Part shown: one piece after another, positions 45,001 through 55,869 of the stretch | Layout: each line of letters begins with the position of its first letter | Position numbering within the stretch: position 1 is the stretch's first letter | Assembly (NCBI GenBank): GCA_027625915.1 | Contig: JANTQA010000048.1 | Span: 496,001-560,000, forward strand | Length of the DNA: 64,000 nt | Direction: 5' to 3' | DNA from: Anaeramoeba flamelloides | Taxonomy: Eukaryota; Metamonada; Anaeramoebidae | Program-made: the position numbers and the translations under genes | The notes under the pieces: generated by a model | Database searches by the model: none | What the model was told of the DNA's origin: nothing | The model's input: only the letters and a program-made list of their open reading frames with translations

Positions 45001-48000
45001 AAAATATTTAAAACAATATATAGTGGTGCTCAAGAATAATTTGTCTCAAAACTCTCTGATAATTTTTCGAACACATTATCAAGATACCGAATTTTAAAAT
45101 CAATCAAAAGGTTGATTTATCACATTTGATTTTATCATTTTTTCCACATTTTTTCATTTCAAGTATTTTTTTTCCACCAAAAATGAGCAAAAACGGCAAA
45201 CCACATTTGGAGTCAAAAATCGAATATTAAGGAATCTTTGGAAAGGAAGGCCAATCAAAACAAACACCAAAAATAATAATAATATTTTCAGTTCAAACAA
45301 TATGAAATTGGGATAAAACGCTTGATTCCGGAAACTTGAAGAGACGGAAGGGTCAATTACGAAAAAGTATTTTTAATAATGAGGAATTAGAAAAGCTTGA
45401 TAAGATATTTCAAACAAAATACCAAGAAAAGCTCATACCAAGAATCAATAATCAAATGAACACATCAATATCTTCAAGTTCTATCAGAAGATTCCGAAGT
45501 AAACTTGAATGAAAATCTGTTCGGTCAAAAACAATTCCAAAAATCCCACTCAAAAACATGCAAAAAAGGGAAAATTATGCCAGAAAGTATCAAAATTATA
45601 ATTGAAAAAACGTCATTTTTACAGACGAATCAAAGATACCGGCTTTGGCTGGAAACAGAGTTTGCTTTAGTATTGGTATTTTATCAAAATTAATTTAACA
45701 AATCCTTCAAAAAAATTGTTTGAAAAAGTTTTATTTGAAAATAACATTAAAAGATTAAATTTGCTCTAAAAAAAAATAAAACCAAAAAAAAAAGGGTTCA
45801 CTACATCAAGTTTAACAATATGCTTGGTGTAGAGCAAAATTATTTTTTAATCGTAAATGAATTATCTTGAAAAAAAAAAATAATAAAATCATGTATTGTA
45901 TTTTAGTAAAATTCAGAAACATCATATCTTCCCCCAATGGTTTTCTTTATATTGAAAAGAAGAGCTAAAAAGGAAAAAGATCAAGCGATTACTTGCTAAT
46001 ACTGAGATACTGAAGCACAACAGTATGGGTAACTTTGAAATAAAAAAAGAAATAGTAAAATCAATAAATATCAAAGGATTAAAAAAAAAAACATTAACTA
46101 TTTTTTTTTTATTTTTTAACGGATGAGTTGTTAATCCCTCTTGTTGGCCGTTAGATTCTTTTTTTAATTTGAGAAATAAACCGAAAATTTCATTAATTTT
46201 CGGTTTATTTCTTAAATTACAAAAAATCTAGGCACTTCCCGAATTCCTAAATTTTTATTTATCGAGTTCAATTTCGAGTTCTTTTAAGGCGTTCGTTTGC
46301 AGTTAATAATTTCTAATTTCTGCTCTCTAAATTTAAGATTATCAACTATTTGATTGAAATCCAAATTTAATAATTTTTGAATTAGTTTAAATCTTCTTTT
46401 ATAAATCGTTATTCTTGCTGTGTCGATTTTAGGTTCTGTTTTATAAATAAGTATCGGAGAGTGTGGATTTATCCATAAAAAAAATTAACTATTTTCCAAT
46501 CTAAGAGGCCCAGTTGTAATGAATAAATCACATAAGTTTAAAGGATTTAATGAATATTAGAAGAAAAAATTTAATTTTTGAAAATTTCAAAATTGAAATT
46601 ATTTTTTCAAATTTTTTAACGTTTTTTCTTATTTTTCATTTTTTTTACTTAATTGAAATTATTTTTCATTTTTTGGTTTTAATTTTTTTGTATATAATTA
46701 TTTTGAATTATTTTTTTATTACTAGATCAATAGACAATATTTAAAAATGTGTTATTCTAATGATATATTCAAATACTACAAAAATTATTTTAGAAAAAAA
46801 TGATATTGATCTCTATTGGAATTTTCTTTCGATCTTCAGTTGAAGATCAAAATAAACATTGTTGTTTTTTTCAATCGGTTATTAGGGAAGAATTTTAGTT
46901 TTTCTCAATTTATAAAAAAAATATATTTATTGATTAGATTTACTTCATAACGATACCAACTATTTTCTTGGTGTCTATTATTCTACTAATTTCTTGTTTA
47001 TTCTTCAAAGGTCAATTATAAAAAAATCAAATGATATTTGTAAAATTCTGGGCCACCTTTGGCAAAAACAAAGTTTAGATCAAAAAAAAAAAAAAAAATG
47101 AGAGCACTTAAATAACAATCTCCCAAATGAATATTCATGATCAACGATCAAACTAAACTAAAACAACCAAACATATCGTGTTTTTGATTTTGGGTGTTAA
47201 TAATTAAATGATAGCATTGGCTTTTTGTTTTTTTTTTTTTTTGATTTTTTACCAATTGCTTCGTTTAAAACTCTTTTTAAATTTCTTTTTTTTTTTTTTT
47301 ATTAATTTCCAATTGTTTGCTTTTTAAACATAAAAAACATTGGGGGTGACTTTCCTTGAAAAATCGTCAAATCTCAGATTTTAAGCTTAAATCACCTTTA
47401 AAGAAATTTAATTTTAAGAGAAGGATAAGCAGTGTAATTTACACTTCTCCAATAATAATAATGCAAAATTAATTGTTTTCTCAACATTTCCATTAATATC
47501 GATTATTCTTTAATTCTCTGTTTTTTAAACATTATAAATAGTTAAATAAAAGAATCACTCAAGGGGACAAGTTCAAAAAATTTTTAAATTTCACAATAAA
47601 AATCCTAGAAAATATATTAAACAATGTTTTTAATTCTATTAATCAAATGCCAATTGAATTTCGAAAGATTTGCTATCAATTAAATTTAAGTGTGAAAAAA
47701 AAATTTCCAAAAAATAGTGATATTAGTATTGCAGGGTTTATTTTTCTACGGTATGTTTGCCCAGCAATTATTAACCCATCAAGAAGCATCTTTTTAGAAC
47801 AACGTATATCTGGCATTTCTAGAAAAAATTTAGTATATTTTGCAAAAATCATTCAAACATTTGCAAATAAAATCCAAATGGGGCTAAAGGACAGAAATCT
47901 GGCACCTTTAAAACCATGGCAAGAAAGATTCCAACCAAAATTTGGAAAGTTTGTCGAAGAAGTTTCTGCTCCAACCAACAATAAAAATGAAAATGAAAAG

Positions 48001-49657
48001 AAAAAAAACAAAAAGAAAGATATTAATACTACTATCAATACTAATGATGATGATGAAGAAGAAAATAATTTAGCACCATTCAAATCTTTAATTGATTTAC
48101 GAAATTATTTTTTGAAATTTTTTAATAAAATAGATACAATTTTGCTTGACAAAACCGAAAAAGTAATACACATATATAATTTTTTTTGATAAACTTTACA
48201 AATTCTAATAATTATTAAATTATATAAAATAATTATAATTGTTTCTTTTTATTTCTTGTTTTTAATTAATTATTGATTACATTACAATTTAGACAACATT
48301 TCTTTCCTTTTTAACTGCAAAAGATCCATCGACTGAATTAATCATTGTGCTAAACGAATTAAAGCCACCACCTAAAAAAAAATATATTAAACTTCATAAA
48401 GTTTCCTATGAAGAAATAAAAAAAAAAAAGGCAATGATAATAGTAAAACATGAAGATGTTTTTGATTATTTCAAGGAAGCTGAAGAATATGGAATCCTTA
48501 ATATTGAATACGAACCACAAGAAAACGACAACATTTCACCAATCAAATTAGCACAAGAAATGATTAATTTTTTTCGGGGGGTTTATCGAAAGCATCAAGC
48601 TGTTGATGAACTAATTAATACAAGCGAAAATTCACAAGATGAAACTTCACAAGATGAAAAAAAAACTAAAATGATAAAAGAAGAAGGAACAAACCGAGGA
48701 AAAAATATTGAAAGGAAAAAAGATCAAATTGGTGATAATCACCCATCTAAAAAAAAAAAGGTATCAAACGTATTTTCCGAATTAAAAAAAAAACAATCAT
48801 TTCGTAGCAATAAACAAAGGAAAAGTCTCAGCGGGCAAAAGTTAAAATATCCAACAATTGATTGGAATTTGGTAGAAAAAGATGAAAGCTATCAAAAATT
48901 TATTCAAACTTTGGGAAGATTAAAAAAGGTTAATACAGAAAATTTAAACTTCTCAGAAAAATTATCCTTTTGGATTAATATTTCCAATTCCTTGTTAATA
49001 CATAGTTGCATTTTTAATAAATCATCACCAGAAACCTTTTACCACTTAAACCAAATTAATAGCCAATTTCGATACATGATCGGGGATAACTATTATTCCC
49101 GCGATGATATCACCCAGGGGATATTAAGAATCAGTCAAAAATACTTTAATAGAAATGACCCTCGAATAAATTCAACCCTGGAGTCGGGCGTCTTTCTCCC
49201 TTATATCCATTTTGCCCTTTCTGATTTGCAAATAGCTAGCCCAGAAATATATACCTATGAGCCAAATTCAATAGATCAAGAATTATTTTTTGCCGCAAAT
49301 ACCTATCTTACAGAAAATATTTCAATTCAAAAATTGGATCAAATGAAAACGAAATTGATTTTACCAAAATTATTTCAATGGAACAAAGCCAGTTTTGGTT
49401 CAGATGATCTGAAAGTTCTTAATTTCATTTTATCTACAGTATCCGTTTCTAACCCAAATCTATATAAAAAAATCATTAAAGTTACTGAAAACGATTATAT
49501 GATCGAATATAAAAACATTAAAATAAACGAAACACCTTTATTATTTAACCCAGAAATACACATTTCGTTTACAGCAAATCGAAAGACAACATCAAAAAAA
49601 GAACATAATTTTTCTTTTTTTAGTGATCCCCAAACTTTAAATTTTGTTAATAAATAA
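39045..49657 (+). CDS. C2 - RasGAP - DUF547 protein (about 929 aa, seven exons)
   Basis: Exons are 39045-39072, 39268-39692, 42865-42924, 42971-42986, 43064-43338, 47542-48162 and 48293-49657; all phases agree. Residues 4-151 form a C2 domain: strand ELFVQVFEVSNVP is completed only across intron 1, which supports that junction. Residues about 165-430 form a RasGAP domain, with QQLFRVNS carrying the predicted arginine finger (R228) and FIFLRYVCPAI the FLR motif. A K/N/D-rich insert follows. Residues about 668-850 match DUF547: a WINISNSLL helix, YMIGDNYYSRDDITQGILR, PYIHFAL and LPKLFQW. RasGAPs speed GTP hydrolysis by Ras; a C2 domain commonly targets membranes. The role of DUF547 is unknown. 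The 16-nt exon 4 is inferred from phase and the expected spacing. Introns of 3172 and 4203 bp hold repeats. Extra exons upstream of 39045 are possible. Confidence 0.8.
40339..41096. mobile_element. TAAGGG-end TIR element, copy G1 (in RasGAP intron)
   Basis: This 758-bp element starts TAAGGGATTACCCTCACC and ends GAGACTAATCCCTTA. Subterminal ATCAAAGTGCGTTGTAAT and AACATCATACTTTAG blocks are also roughly inverted. It aligns throughout with 62568-63328, including CAATAATCATCAACATAAA and ATTGCCACAAATTT blocks. No transposase is recognisable, so it is non-autonomous. Confidence 0.75.
41775..41814 (+). repeat. Imperfect trinucleotide (AGT/AGC) tract
   Basis: About 40 bp of CAGTAG, TAGTAG and CAGCAG units inside the 3.2-kb intron. 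It stands out as locally GC-richer than its surroundings. Confidence 0.7.
44356..44888 (-). mobile_element. MITE copy C, family with TAAAC ends
   Basis: This 533-bp copy lies in inverted orientation relative to copies A and B. It begins TAAACCCCATTCCAATAATT and ends TTTTTGGAAATTAGTTTA. The interior shares TTGATCGATC-like and CAGATCTAACGAAACAGAT blocks with copy D. Confidence 0.75.
45021..45700 (+). mobile_element. Tc1/mariner transposon relic
   Basis: A left-end-like sequence TAGTGGTGCTCAAGAATAAT precedes a broken transposase read-through at about 45339-45690. In one frame it shows NNEELEKLDKIFQ, SSSIRRFRSKLE (helix-turn-helix end), KIPLKNMQKRENYARKY and NVIFTDES, which holds the first catalytic Asp of the DDE/D domain. 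Two in-frame TGA codons interrupt it, one after KLE and one before KNVIFTDES. The C-terminal half and the remaining catalytic residues are absent. It is a dead, 3'-truncated copy inside the host intron. Confidence 0.7.
46112..46530 (-). mobile_element. LINE 3' end relic (C-terminal ORF plus tail)
   Basis: On the minus strand, GPLRLENS, then PHSPILIYKTEPKID and ARITIYKRRFKLIQKLL, look like the C-terminal part of a LINE ORF2; a frame change separates the first piece from the rest. A short 3' untranslated region with AATTTAGGAATTCGG, a GAGGGATTAAC...CTCATCC hairpin and an A-rich tail follow. The copy is 5'-truncated and old. A 90-bp hairpin element is inserted in its 3' untranslated region. Confidence 0.55.
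46150..46239. mobile_element. 90-bp hairpin element inserted in the LINE 3' UTR
   Basis: The segment begins GTTAGATTCTTTTT and ends AAAAATCTAGGCACTTCC. Its arms (TTTGAGAAATAAACCGAAAA and inverse) fold into a near-perfect hairpin. The related LINE end at 36578-36657 reads straight through from TTGTTGGCC to CGAATTCC without it, so the boundaries are directly visible; CC is probably duplicated. Its ends match the units at 20271-20633. Confidence 0.75.
47119..47266. repeat. Dispersed repeat K, copy 2 (in RasGAP intron)
   Basis: It begins TCTCCCAAATGAATATTCAT and includes GATTTTGGGTG and AGCATTGG. It aligns with 20810-20968 in the RPT4 intron. No coding sequence or terminal repeats are seen. Confidence 0.55.
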
Positions 49658-50891
49658 ATTATTAATCTAATATTTTATATGTTTAACCATCTGAAAATTT
49701 TTTGGAAAAGAAATTGGTTTGTTTAAAATTTGCACTTAAATAAGTAAAAACTGATTTTGATTAAAACTCAAACCTTAACAGAGCTATTTATTTGATGTTC
49801 ACTTGTATTTGGAATTTTAACCAGAAAAAAATTTTTTTTGGTAAAGTTTCTTTTTGCTTTTATTAAATTTTTTTCTTTAGAAACTTAATTGGGCATTAAA
49901 AATATTGTATTTAAACAGAATTTGAAAGTTGTTTTTAAGAAATTAAAATATATTAAATAGAAATTGTTTTCTGATTAGATAAAGGTAATCAAATTAACAG
50001 ATGAGAGATATTATATGGGATTGTAAAGAACTTGTAGAAGGATTGTGATTTTATTTGTGTTACTATTTGGAATAAAATTTTTCAAATGGAAAAAAAATTG
50101 TTAAATCAATTTGAATAGAAAATTAGTTGTTAAAGTTCTAATTTTAAAATATTTTTTTATGTTATTTTTTGTTCATTTTGTTTTAAAAACTATATCCAAA
50201 AAATTATTGTGGGTTATTAGAATCGAAATATAATTTAAAACAACACATACAATAAAAATTGAAACAAGTTTTATTTTCCTCAGATTTGAATGTTAATTGT
50301 AACTATTGATATAAATTGAACTTTTTGGATTTTTTGATGATATTATTTATCCATTCAGGTGAAATTGTCTTTCAGATTTTAACCAATTAGATAATTCTGG
50401 TTAGAGGAATTTCAGTTTTATATAAACGTATTTTTCATCAAAAAATATTAAACTTTGTTTCTTCCAAAGGTTGCTTAATACAATTTTGTAAATAGATATT
50501 ATTTTATAAATGAACTCCAAATAGAAAAAAACCAGATATATATATATAACTATTTTTCATGTTGTATAGATATGTTAATAATGTTGAAAGTGTACTGGTA
50601 TTTAAAAGAAATCAATTAAAATATTATTAAACTTTTATAATAACAAATTATAAAAAAATCAACAATTTTTATAACATTTTTTTTCTTGTAAAAGATGTTA
50701 TTAAAGTTTATAGCATGTTATCTAAGTATCACATAATCGAAAAAACACTATATAATGTACTATAAATTAAAGATATTGAAAAAAATAATACTATATAAAA
50801 AAAAATACATCATACACCTCGTTAAAAACGTTTCACCATAAAATTAAAAATCATGTTAACAAACTGTTTTAAATTGTAAAATTATCATAAA
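49658..50891. other. AT-rich intergenic stretch
   Basis: About 1.2 kb after the RasGAP gene. It holds only AT-rich sequence and the presumed 3' untranslated region. No gene or clear repeat was recognised. Confidence 0.5.
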
Positions 50892-51163
50892 AAGTCATTT
50901 TTTTATGGGACTGCACATCCTATGAAAAAAATCAAACATCTTGGATTAAAAAACTAATTCAAATCAACAAAAATAATAAGAATAATATCTTTGATATTAT
51001 TCCAAACAAAGATTCATTATTTATCTTGTCATTAGTTAATGAAAAAGATAATTATGATTCTTTATTAAAATTTCTAAACAAAAATTTAGAAATTAGGGCT
51101 GTAAGAGGAAATTAATTTCCTCCCTTCAAAAATAAAAAAAAAAAAAAAAAAGTCATTTTTTTA
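50892..51163 (+). mobile_element. 5'-truncated LINE copy with target-site duplication
   Basis: A 14-bp duplication (AAGTCATTTTTTTA) sits at 50892-50905 and 51150-51163. The 244-bp insert between encodes, from its first base, an open frame of 69 codons (WDCTSYEKNQTSWIKKL near the start, FLNKNLEIRAVRGN at the end) closed by TAA at 51115. A GAGGAAATTAATTTCCTC hairpin overlaps the stop, followed by CCTTC and an A-rich tail of about 25 bp. The duplication, tail and open frame indicate target-primed reverse transcription and a fairly young copy of an ORF2 C-terminus. Confidence 0.8.
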
Positions 51164-52748
51164 AACGAATTGGAATTAAATAATTTCAATTTATTTTTTG
51201 TAAAATTTTTTTACAGATAAATAATTTATTCTAAAATTTGTCATCATAAAAATGATAAAATGTTATAAAAAAATTATTCTAATTTTTTCATTAAAAAATC
51301 ACAATATAAAAAATATTTTTGTTATAAAGAGGTAATCTGATTGTTTTAAAATTATTTTTTTATCCCGGTGTGAAATGAGTGAAATTAAACTCTATAACAG
51401 AATAGTTGATATTTAGATGAAGAAAACTATTTTTTTTTGAAGAGTGGCTTAAATATTTTTTCAAATTATTAATTCTAAAATAATTGATCCATGAAGAACA
51501 AAGAAGAAAAATCATTCATTCCAAAGGATAATTGGTATTCATATGGTATAAAACTAATAATTTCAATTGATTTTCTTAAAAATAGAAAAACTCGCCATTT
51601 GCAGTGTTACCATTGAGAAAAACAATATGGTCAAGCGTGTTCATTCAATTTGAGATCAAATAATTTTCCAATAGGAATCAAAATGATTTTTTTACCATAA
51701 TTCTAACTATTTGTATAACATTAGAATCCATATTTTTTACCAAGTGACTATCGATCTTGTAATAAAAAAAAATTAAAAATGAATTACGAATTAAAAAAAC
51801 AAAAAGTCACAATGAGAAAAAAAAATTTGAAAAAATGTTAAAAAATGATTTCATTTTTGAAATTTCCAAAATAAATTTTTTCTTCTAATATTGTGTAAAT
51901 AAACTTTCAAAACTTTTTAAAACAGGAGTTTCAAAATTAAAAGCATAAAATGGAGCATCTTTTTCCTTGTAAGTCTACCTATTAAATGATCAACGAAACT
52001 GACAATAAGTTATAATTAATTATTATTTTGGCTTCTTAAAAGTACCATTTATAAAAATAGTTATTTTAAAAAATCAGAGATCATATATAATTTTTTTCTC
52101 AAAATATAGAGTAAATTATTGTTCATCAAAAAAAAAAAAAAAAACAAAAATTTGTCAAAAATTCAATAAAAAAAGAAAAATTTTTAATAAATTCAATTCC
52201 TTTTTTAATCTTTCTCAAAATATCATGAATTTTAACTTCAAAATATATTTTAATGTAGATATACTCTTGAGTACTTTTTTATATTTTATATCAGAATAAG
52301 AATAAAAAAAGGACCATTTTATTGTTAACACTGGTTCTATACTCTGAGCAGGGGTAATTTGACTCACTGTAATATTAAATCAAACCTTTTAAAACACAGG
52401 TAATTTACTCATTAGAGCTTTGTCGATTTGACTGGAAAATGGTTTACATTTTCAACTAGTTCTACTTTCTAATTTTCAAAAATTCTGAAAATTTCATAAT
52501 TAATTTTTAGTTTTTGGTTTTAATTTTTTTGATTCCCAATTAATATTTTCATTTTTTTTTTCCTAAAACGAAAATCGTTGATTAATTAATCAAAGACCTG
52601 TATTTGTTATTTTTGAATTAATTTTATTCTTCTTTTATTATAGCTAGTTTCATTTATATAGTACAAAATTTGAATGAAAAATAAGAAACAAAAAATAAAC
52701 AATTTAATGAATATTTTTTAAAAAACTGAGTCAACAGTTTATTTTATC
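51164..52748. other. AT-rich intergenic stretch with a diverged repeat
   Basis: No gene is seen. Parts of 51640-52480 (TCGATCTTGTAATAA, AATTTCCAAAATAAATTTTT, and the 52385-52470 segment) resemble 57360-57640, so a long, diverged repeat probably links the two regions. Confidence 0.4.
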
Positions 52749-53505
52749 TAAACCCCAATTCAAAATTTTGAAGACACTAAAAATCAATTTTTAAACAATA
52801 AAATCTTCAATAATCAATTCTAGAAGAAATATTAAATTAGAACCATTCATTAATTGAAATATTAACACCTTTTTATAAATTACAATATTTACAAAACAAA
52901 AAATTAATAATTATCAATACTAATAAATTAATTGTATAAAAAATTTTGGAGTGTACAAAACAAAAAAATATATTGGAAATTTTGTTTAAATTATACTGCT
53001 GATTTTAAAAGAAAAAGTTCAAAATTTTCATTTAACTTTCCAAAATAATCACATCCCAATAATAAAATGAAATTATCAAAATCTACAATTCTTATCCGGA
53101 AAGTAATAATTTATGCTGATTTTACGAATTTAAATTTGATGTGTAACATTATTTATAAAGTCTTTTTTTGATAAGCTGGGTGAAAATTTTGTTCCTTTTA
53201 TTTTGCAATGAATAGTATTAGGAATATTGATTGATCAAATGGTTAGAGACTAAAAACTAATTTTATTTGAGTTCTTCTATTTTGAACATCTCAACTTTAA
53301 TCGAATATCAACTGTTAGAATATAATTACGATCAAACGAAATAATTAGATTAATTCAAAAAATTAAATGAATACAAAAACTAAAATATTAAAAAATGATT
53401 TATATATTTTTAAAAAAATCAAAATTATTTCCTATTTGAATGAAATTGTATTTTGTGATTTTTTAGAACGTTTTAACTGTGTGGAAAATTTTAAATTTTA
53501 GTTTA
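52749..53505 (-). mobile_element. Decayed copy F of the TAAAC-end MITE family
   Basis: The left end TAAACCCCAATTCAAAATTT and right end TTTTAACTGTGTGGAAAATT...TTAGTTTA keep the family's terminal pattern and orientation (as copies C and D). The interior is diverged and longer (757 bp). The boundaries are an inference from the ends only. Confidence 0.4.
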
Positions 53506-53619
53506 TAATCAGAATTTTGTTACCTTAATGTTGGTATTCTTCGAGGCCTCAAATTTGGAATGTTTTTGTACCTTTCAAGTTTTACCGGCCGTAATTAAAC
53601 AATTAATTTTATTTTGTAC

Positions 53620-54159
53620 TAAACCACATTCCAATAATTGGGACACACCCAAAATCAAAAATAAGTCAAAAAAAAAAAAAACCCAATTTATTGTATTTTT
53701 CCAAACCTAATATAAAACAACATTTAAGTAACCCCAGTATTTATGTTTTAATAAGTAATCATTTTAATCCAAATAAAAGAAAAAAATATAAAACTCAAAA
53801 ATAAAAATCGGTGTGTCCAAAATAATGAAAAAAGTGACAAAAAATATATTGGTAAATTTGTTGAAATTTCACCAACATGTGTTGATCGATCAAATGATAA
53901 GATACCATCTACCAATTGTATGTGGTTTTTCTATTTAAACAAACTCAACACCAACCTTCTATCAACCATTGAAAAAAATTTTCAGATCTAACGAAACAGA
54001 TTAGTTACTGGAAAAAAGGAAAGGAAAACAAAACACTAAAAAAGACAAAAAATGAAATAGTTTGTAAAATCAAAATTCTTTCCAAATTGAATTTAAAGTG
54101 CAGAAATGATTGTTCTTTCCACTGTTTTAACTGTGTCCAAATTTTTGGAATCTAGTTTA
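53620..54159 (-). mobile_element. MITE copy D, family with TAAAC ends
   Basis: This 540-bp element starts TAAACCACATTCCAATAATT and ends CAAATTTTTGGAATCTAGTTTA. The interior matches copies A, B and C, for example GATCGATCAAATGATAAGAT and CAGATCTAACGAAACAGATT. Confidence 0.75.
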
Positions 54160-54526
54160 TAAACAGAATAATCAATTTTGAGAATCCATTTTTATTTTAA
54201 AGTAATGTTCTATAAAAAATTATTATTCAGAATTCAGTCAATTATTCCTAATTCGAATCAGATCTATTTCTTTCTTAACATTTATCTCCAAAATAATTGT
54301 TTCAAAAAAAATCTATTTTTTAAGGCTTCTATATTTCCTCTTGTGAATACGATTAAAAAAATAATCAATTCAAGGAAAAAGCAATTAAAGGAAAAAGATT
54401 AAGAATAAAAAGATCAATAAATAATTCTTGCTATTTACTAAAAAAATCATTAGTAATGTAAATTAGAGAAAAAATTTATAAACCTGTAAAAAACCATATT
54501 AACGACAATTTTATTATTCGATTAAA

Positions 54527-55869
54527 TTATTTTGTTTTGCAAATTGTAGAAAAACTATTTGGGATTAACTCCATTACAAGTTTATAAAAGATGTTAAAAG
54601 GGCAATCCTCAAGTTTACACTGAGGGATTGTTAATACTTTGTCATTAAAAGTGATCCTTACATAATATTTCTTATATTCCTTGAGGAGTTGGAAAGATAA
54701 ATGCCCAGCGTAAGGTATTTCATCAACTGTAGTTATCCCTAATAGTTGGATAAGAGGGCAAAGTGTTGATTCATGTCCGCTATAAAGCATGAATTTGTAA
54801 TCATTTTGGCTGTTTATTTTAAATAGCATTGACTCTAACAAGTCTTTTAAAAAGCTAACGCTGGCAATTTTTGAAAATTCTGGATTCCCATAGAGATAAT
54901 TTAATTTCCATGTATGGTGTTTGTGCAGTCTGTCGATCATGTTTTCAGTTATTCCCGAAGGCAACTCCTTGCTATGGGACTGATAACAAACAATTGTTGA
55001 GTAAATATTTGATAAAGATAGACCACCTAAATCTGTTGTTCCAAAGATTTTATTTAATTCGTCGGTAACGTCCTGCATTTGCTTGAGTTCGTTTTTGTAC
55101 CCGTCTGAATTTTTAATTTCTTCTTCTAATTGAGAAATACGTGGGCAAACATCAGAATTGGGATACATATTGTCAGTTTGATCATCTATTGTATGAATTG
55201 TGACGACATCAATATCGTCAGATTGCTGTGGTGTGGTTGTTGGATATAATCCCTCAAGAAGACCCTGTGCACTTAGCAGAGTCCTTCGGATGTCTGTAGA
55301 TCTCACATATGTTTCCGATTGATCGAGCTTGTCTTGTAAAAAGTTTGTTTCAAGAATTAGTTTATTGCGCAAATTTGAGCCCAGGCTTTTGTGCTGTTCA
55401 AACCCCTTCATTGTTAATTGCCCAATAGAGCAGTTTCCTTCCAAGACTTGTTCATTTAGTGGGAACTTTTCGCGGTACAATCGAGAGAGCTGAATTTTAT
55501 CATCAAATGTATCACTTGGATACTGGTATTGGGTTAAATAGCAATACCAATCAGTGTCAGTGTTTGGAAGTGCGTGTAGTGGAGATCGATCTCCTATTTA
55601 ATTTTGATTAATAAAAAGAGAAAAAAAATAGAAAAAGAAAAAAAAAATCGAAAATAGAATGGTTGTTTGGTTACAAACGTTTTTTAAAAAGAGGTAACAA
55701 TTGTTAAAAACTTCTTTTTTTTTTTTTTTTTTTTTTTTTGTGAAGATCCCGTTTCGGAAACTAGTTTTTTACCATGTCTTGTAACAAGTTGGTATAGTTG
55801 TAATTTTTTTGTTGTAAAACAAAAAGGTAGGAGAATCGTAATAAAAAGGATGACTTTCAAGTTATTCAT
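54527..55869 (-). CDS. Secreted histidine acid phosphatase (387 aa)
   Basis: Exon 1 is 55869-55773 and exon 2 is 55593-54527; the intron (179 bp, GTAAAA...AAATAG) splits the catalytic Gly codon. Histidine acid phosphatases hydrolyse phosphomonoesters through a phosphohistidine intermediate, usually in lysosomes or outside the cell. Residues 1-20 form a signal peptide (MNNLKVILFITILLPFCF). The nucleophile motif RHGDRSP is at 31-37, with YVRSTDIRRTLLSAQG as the second conserved Arg block. Near the C-terminus, LYSGHESTL (H306, E307) replaces the usual HD pair with HE, so the general acid would be Glu instead of Asp. Paired cysteines near the end (QCKLEDC) suit an extracytoplasmic protein. No membrane anchor follows. 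Length is normal for the ACP2/ACPP-like branch. The family call is firm; substrate and compartment are unknown. Confidence 0.88.

Larger units (their letters stand above)
43339..47541 (+). other. 4203-bp intron of the RasGAP gene
   Basis: The intron runs from donor GTAATA to acceptor AAATAG and splits the RasGAP domain between PEMLS and LNKRITQGDKF. Reading the flanking exons together gives a continuous domain, so no exon appears to be missing. It contains MITE copy C, a Tc1/mariner relic, a LINE relic carrying a hairpin insertion, and repeat K copy 2. Confidence 0.75.
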
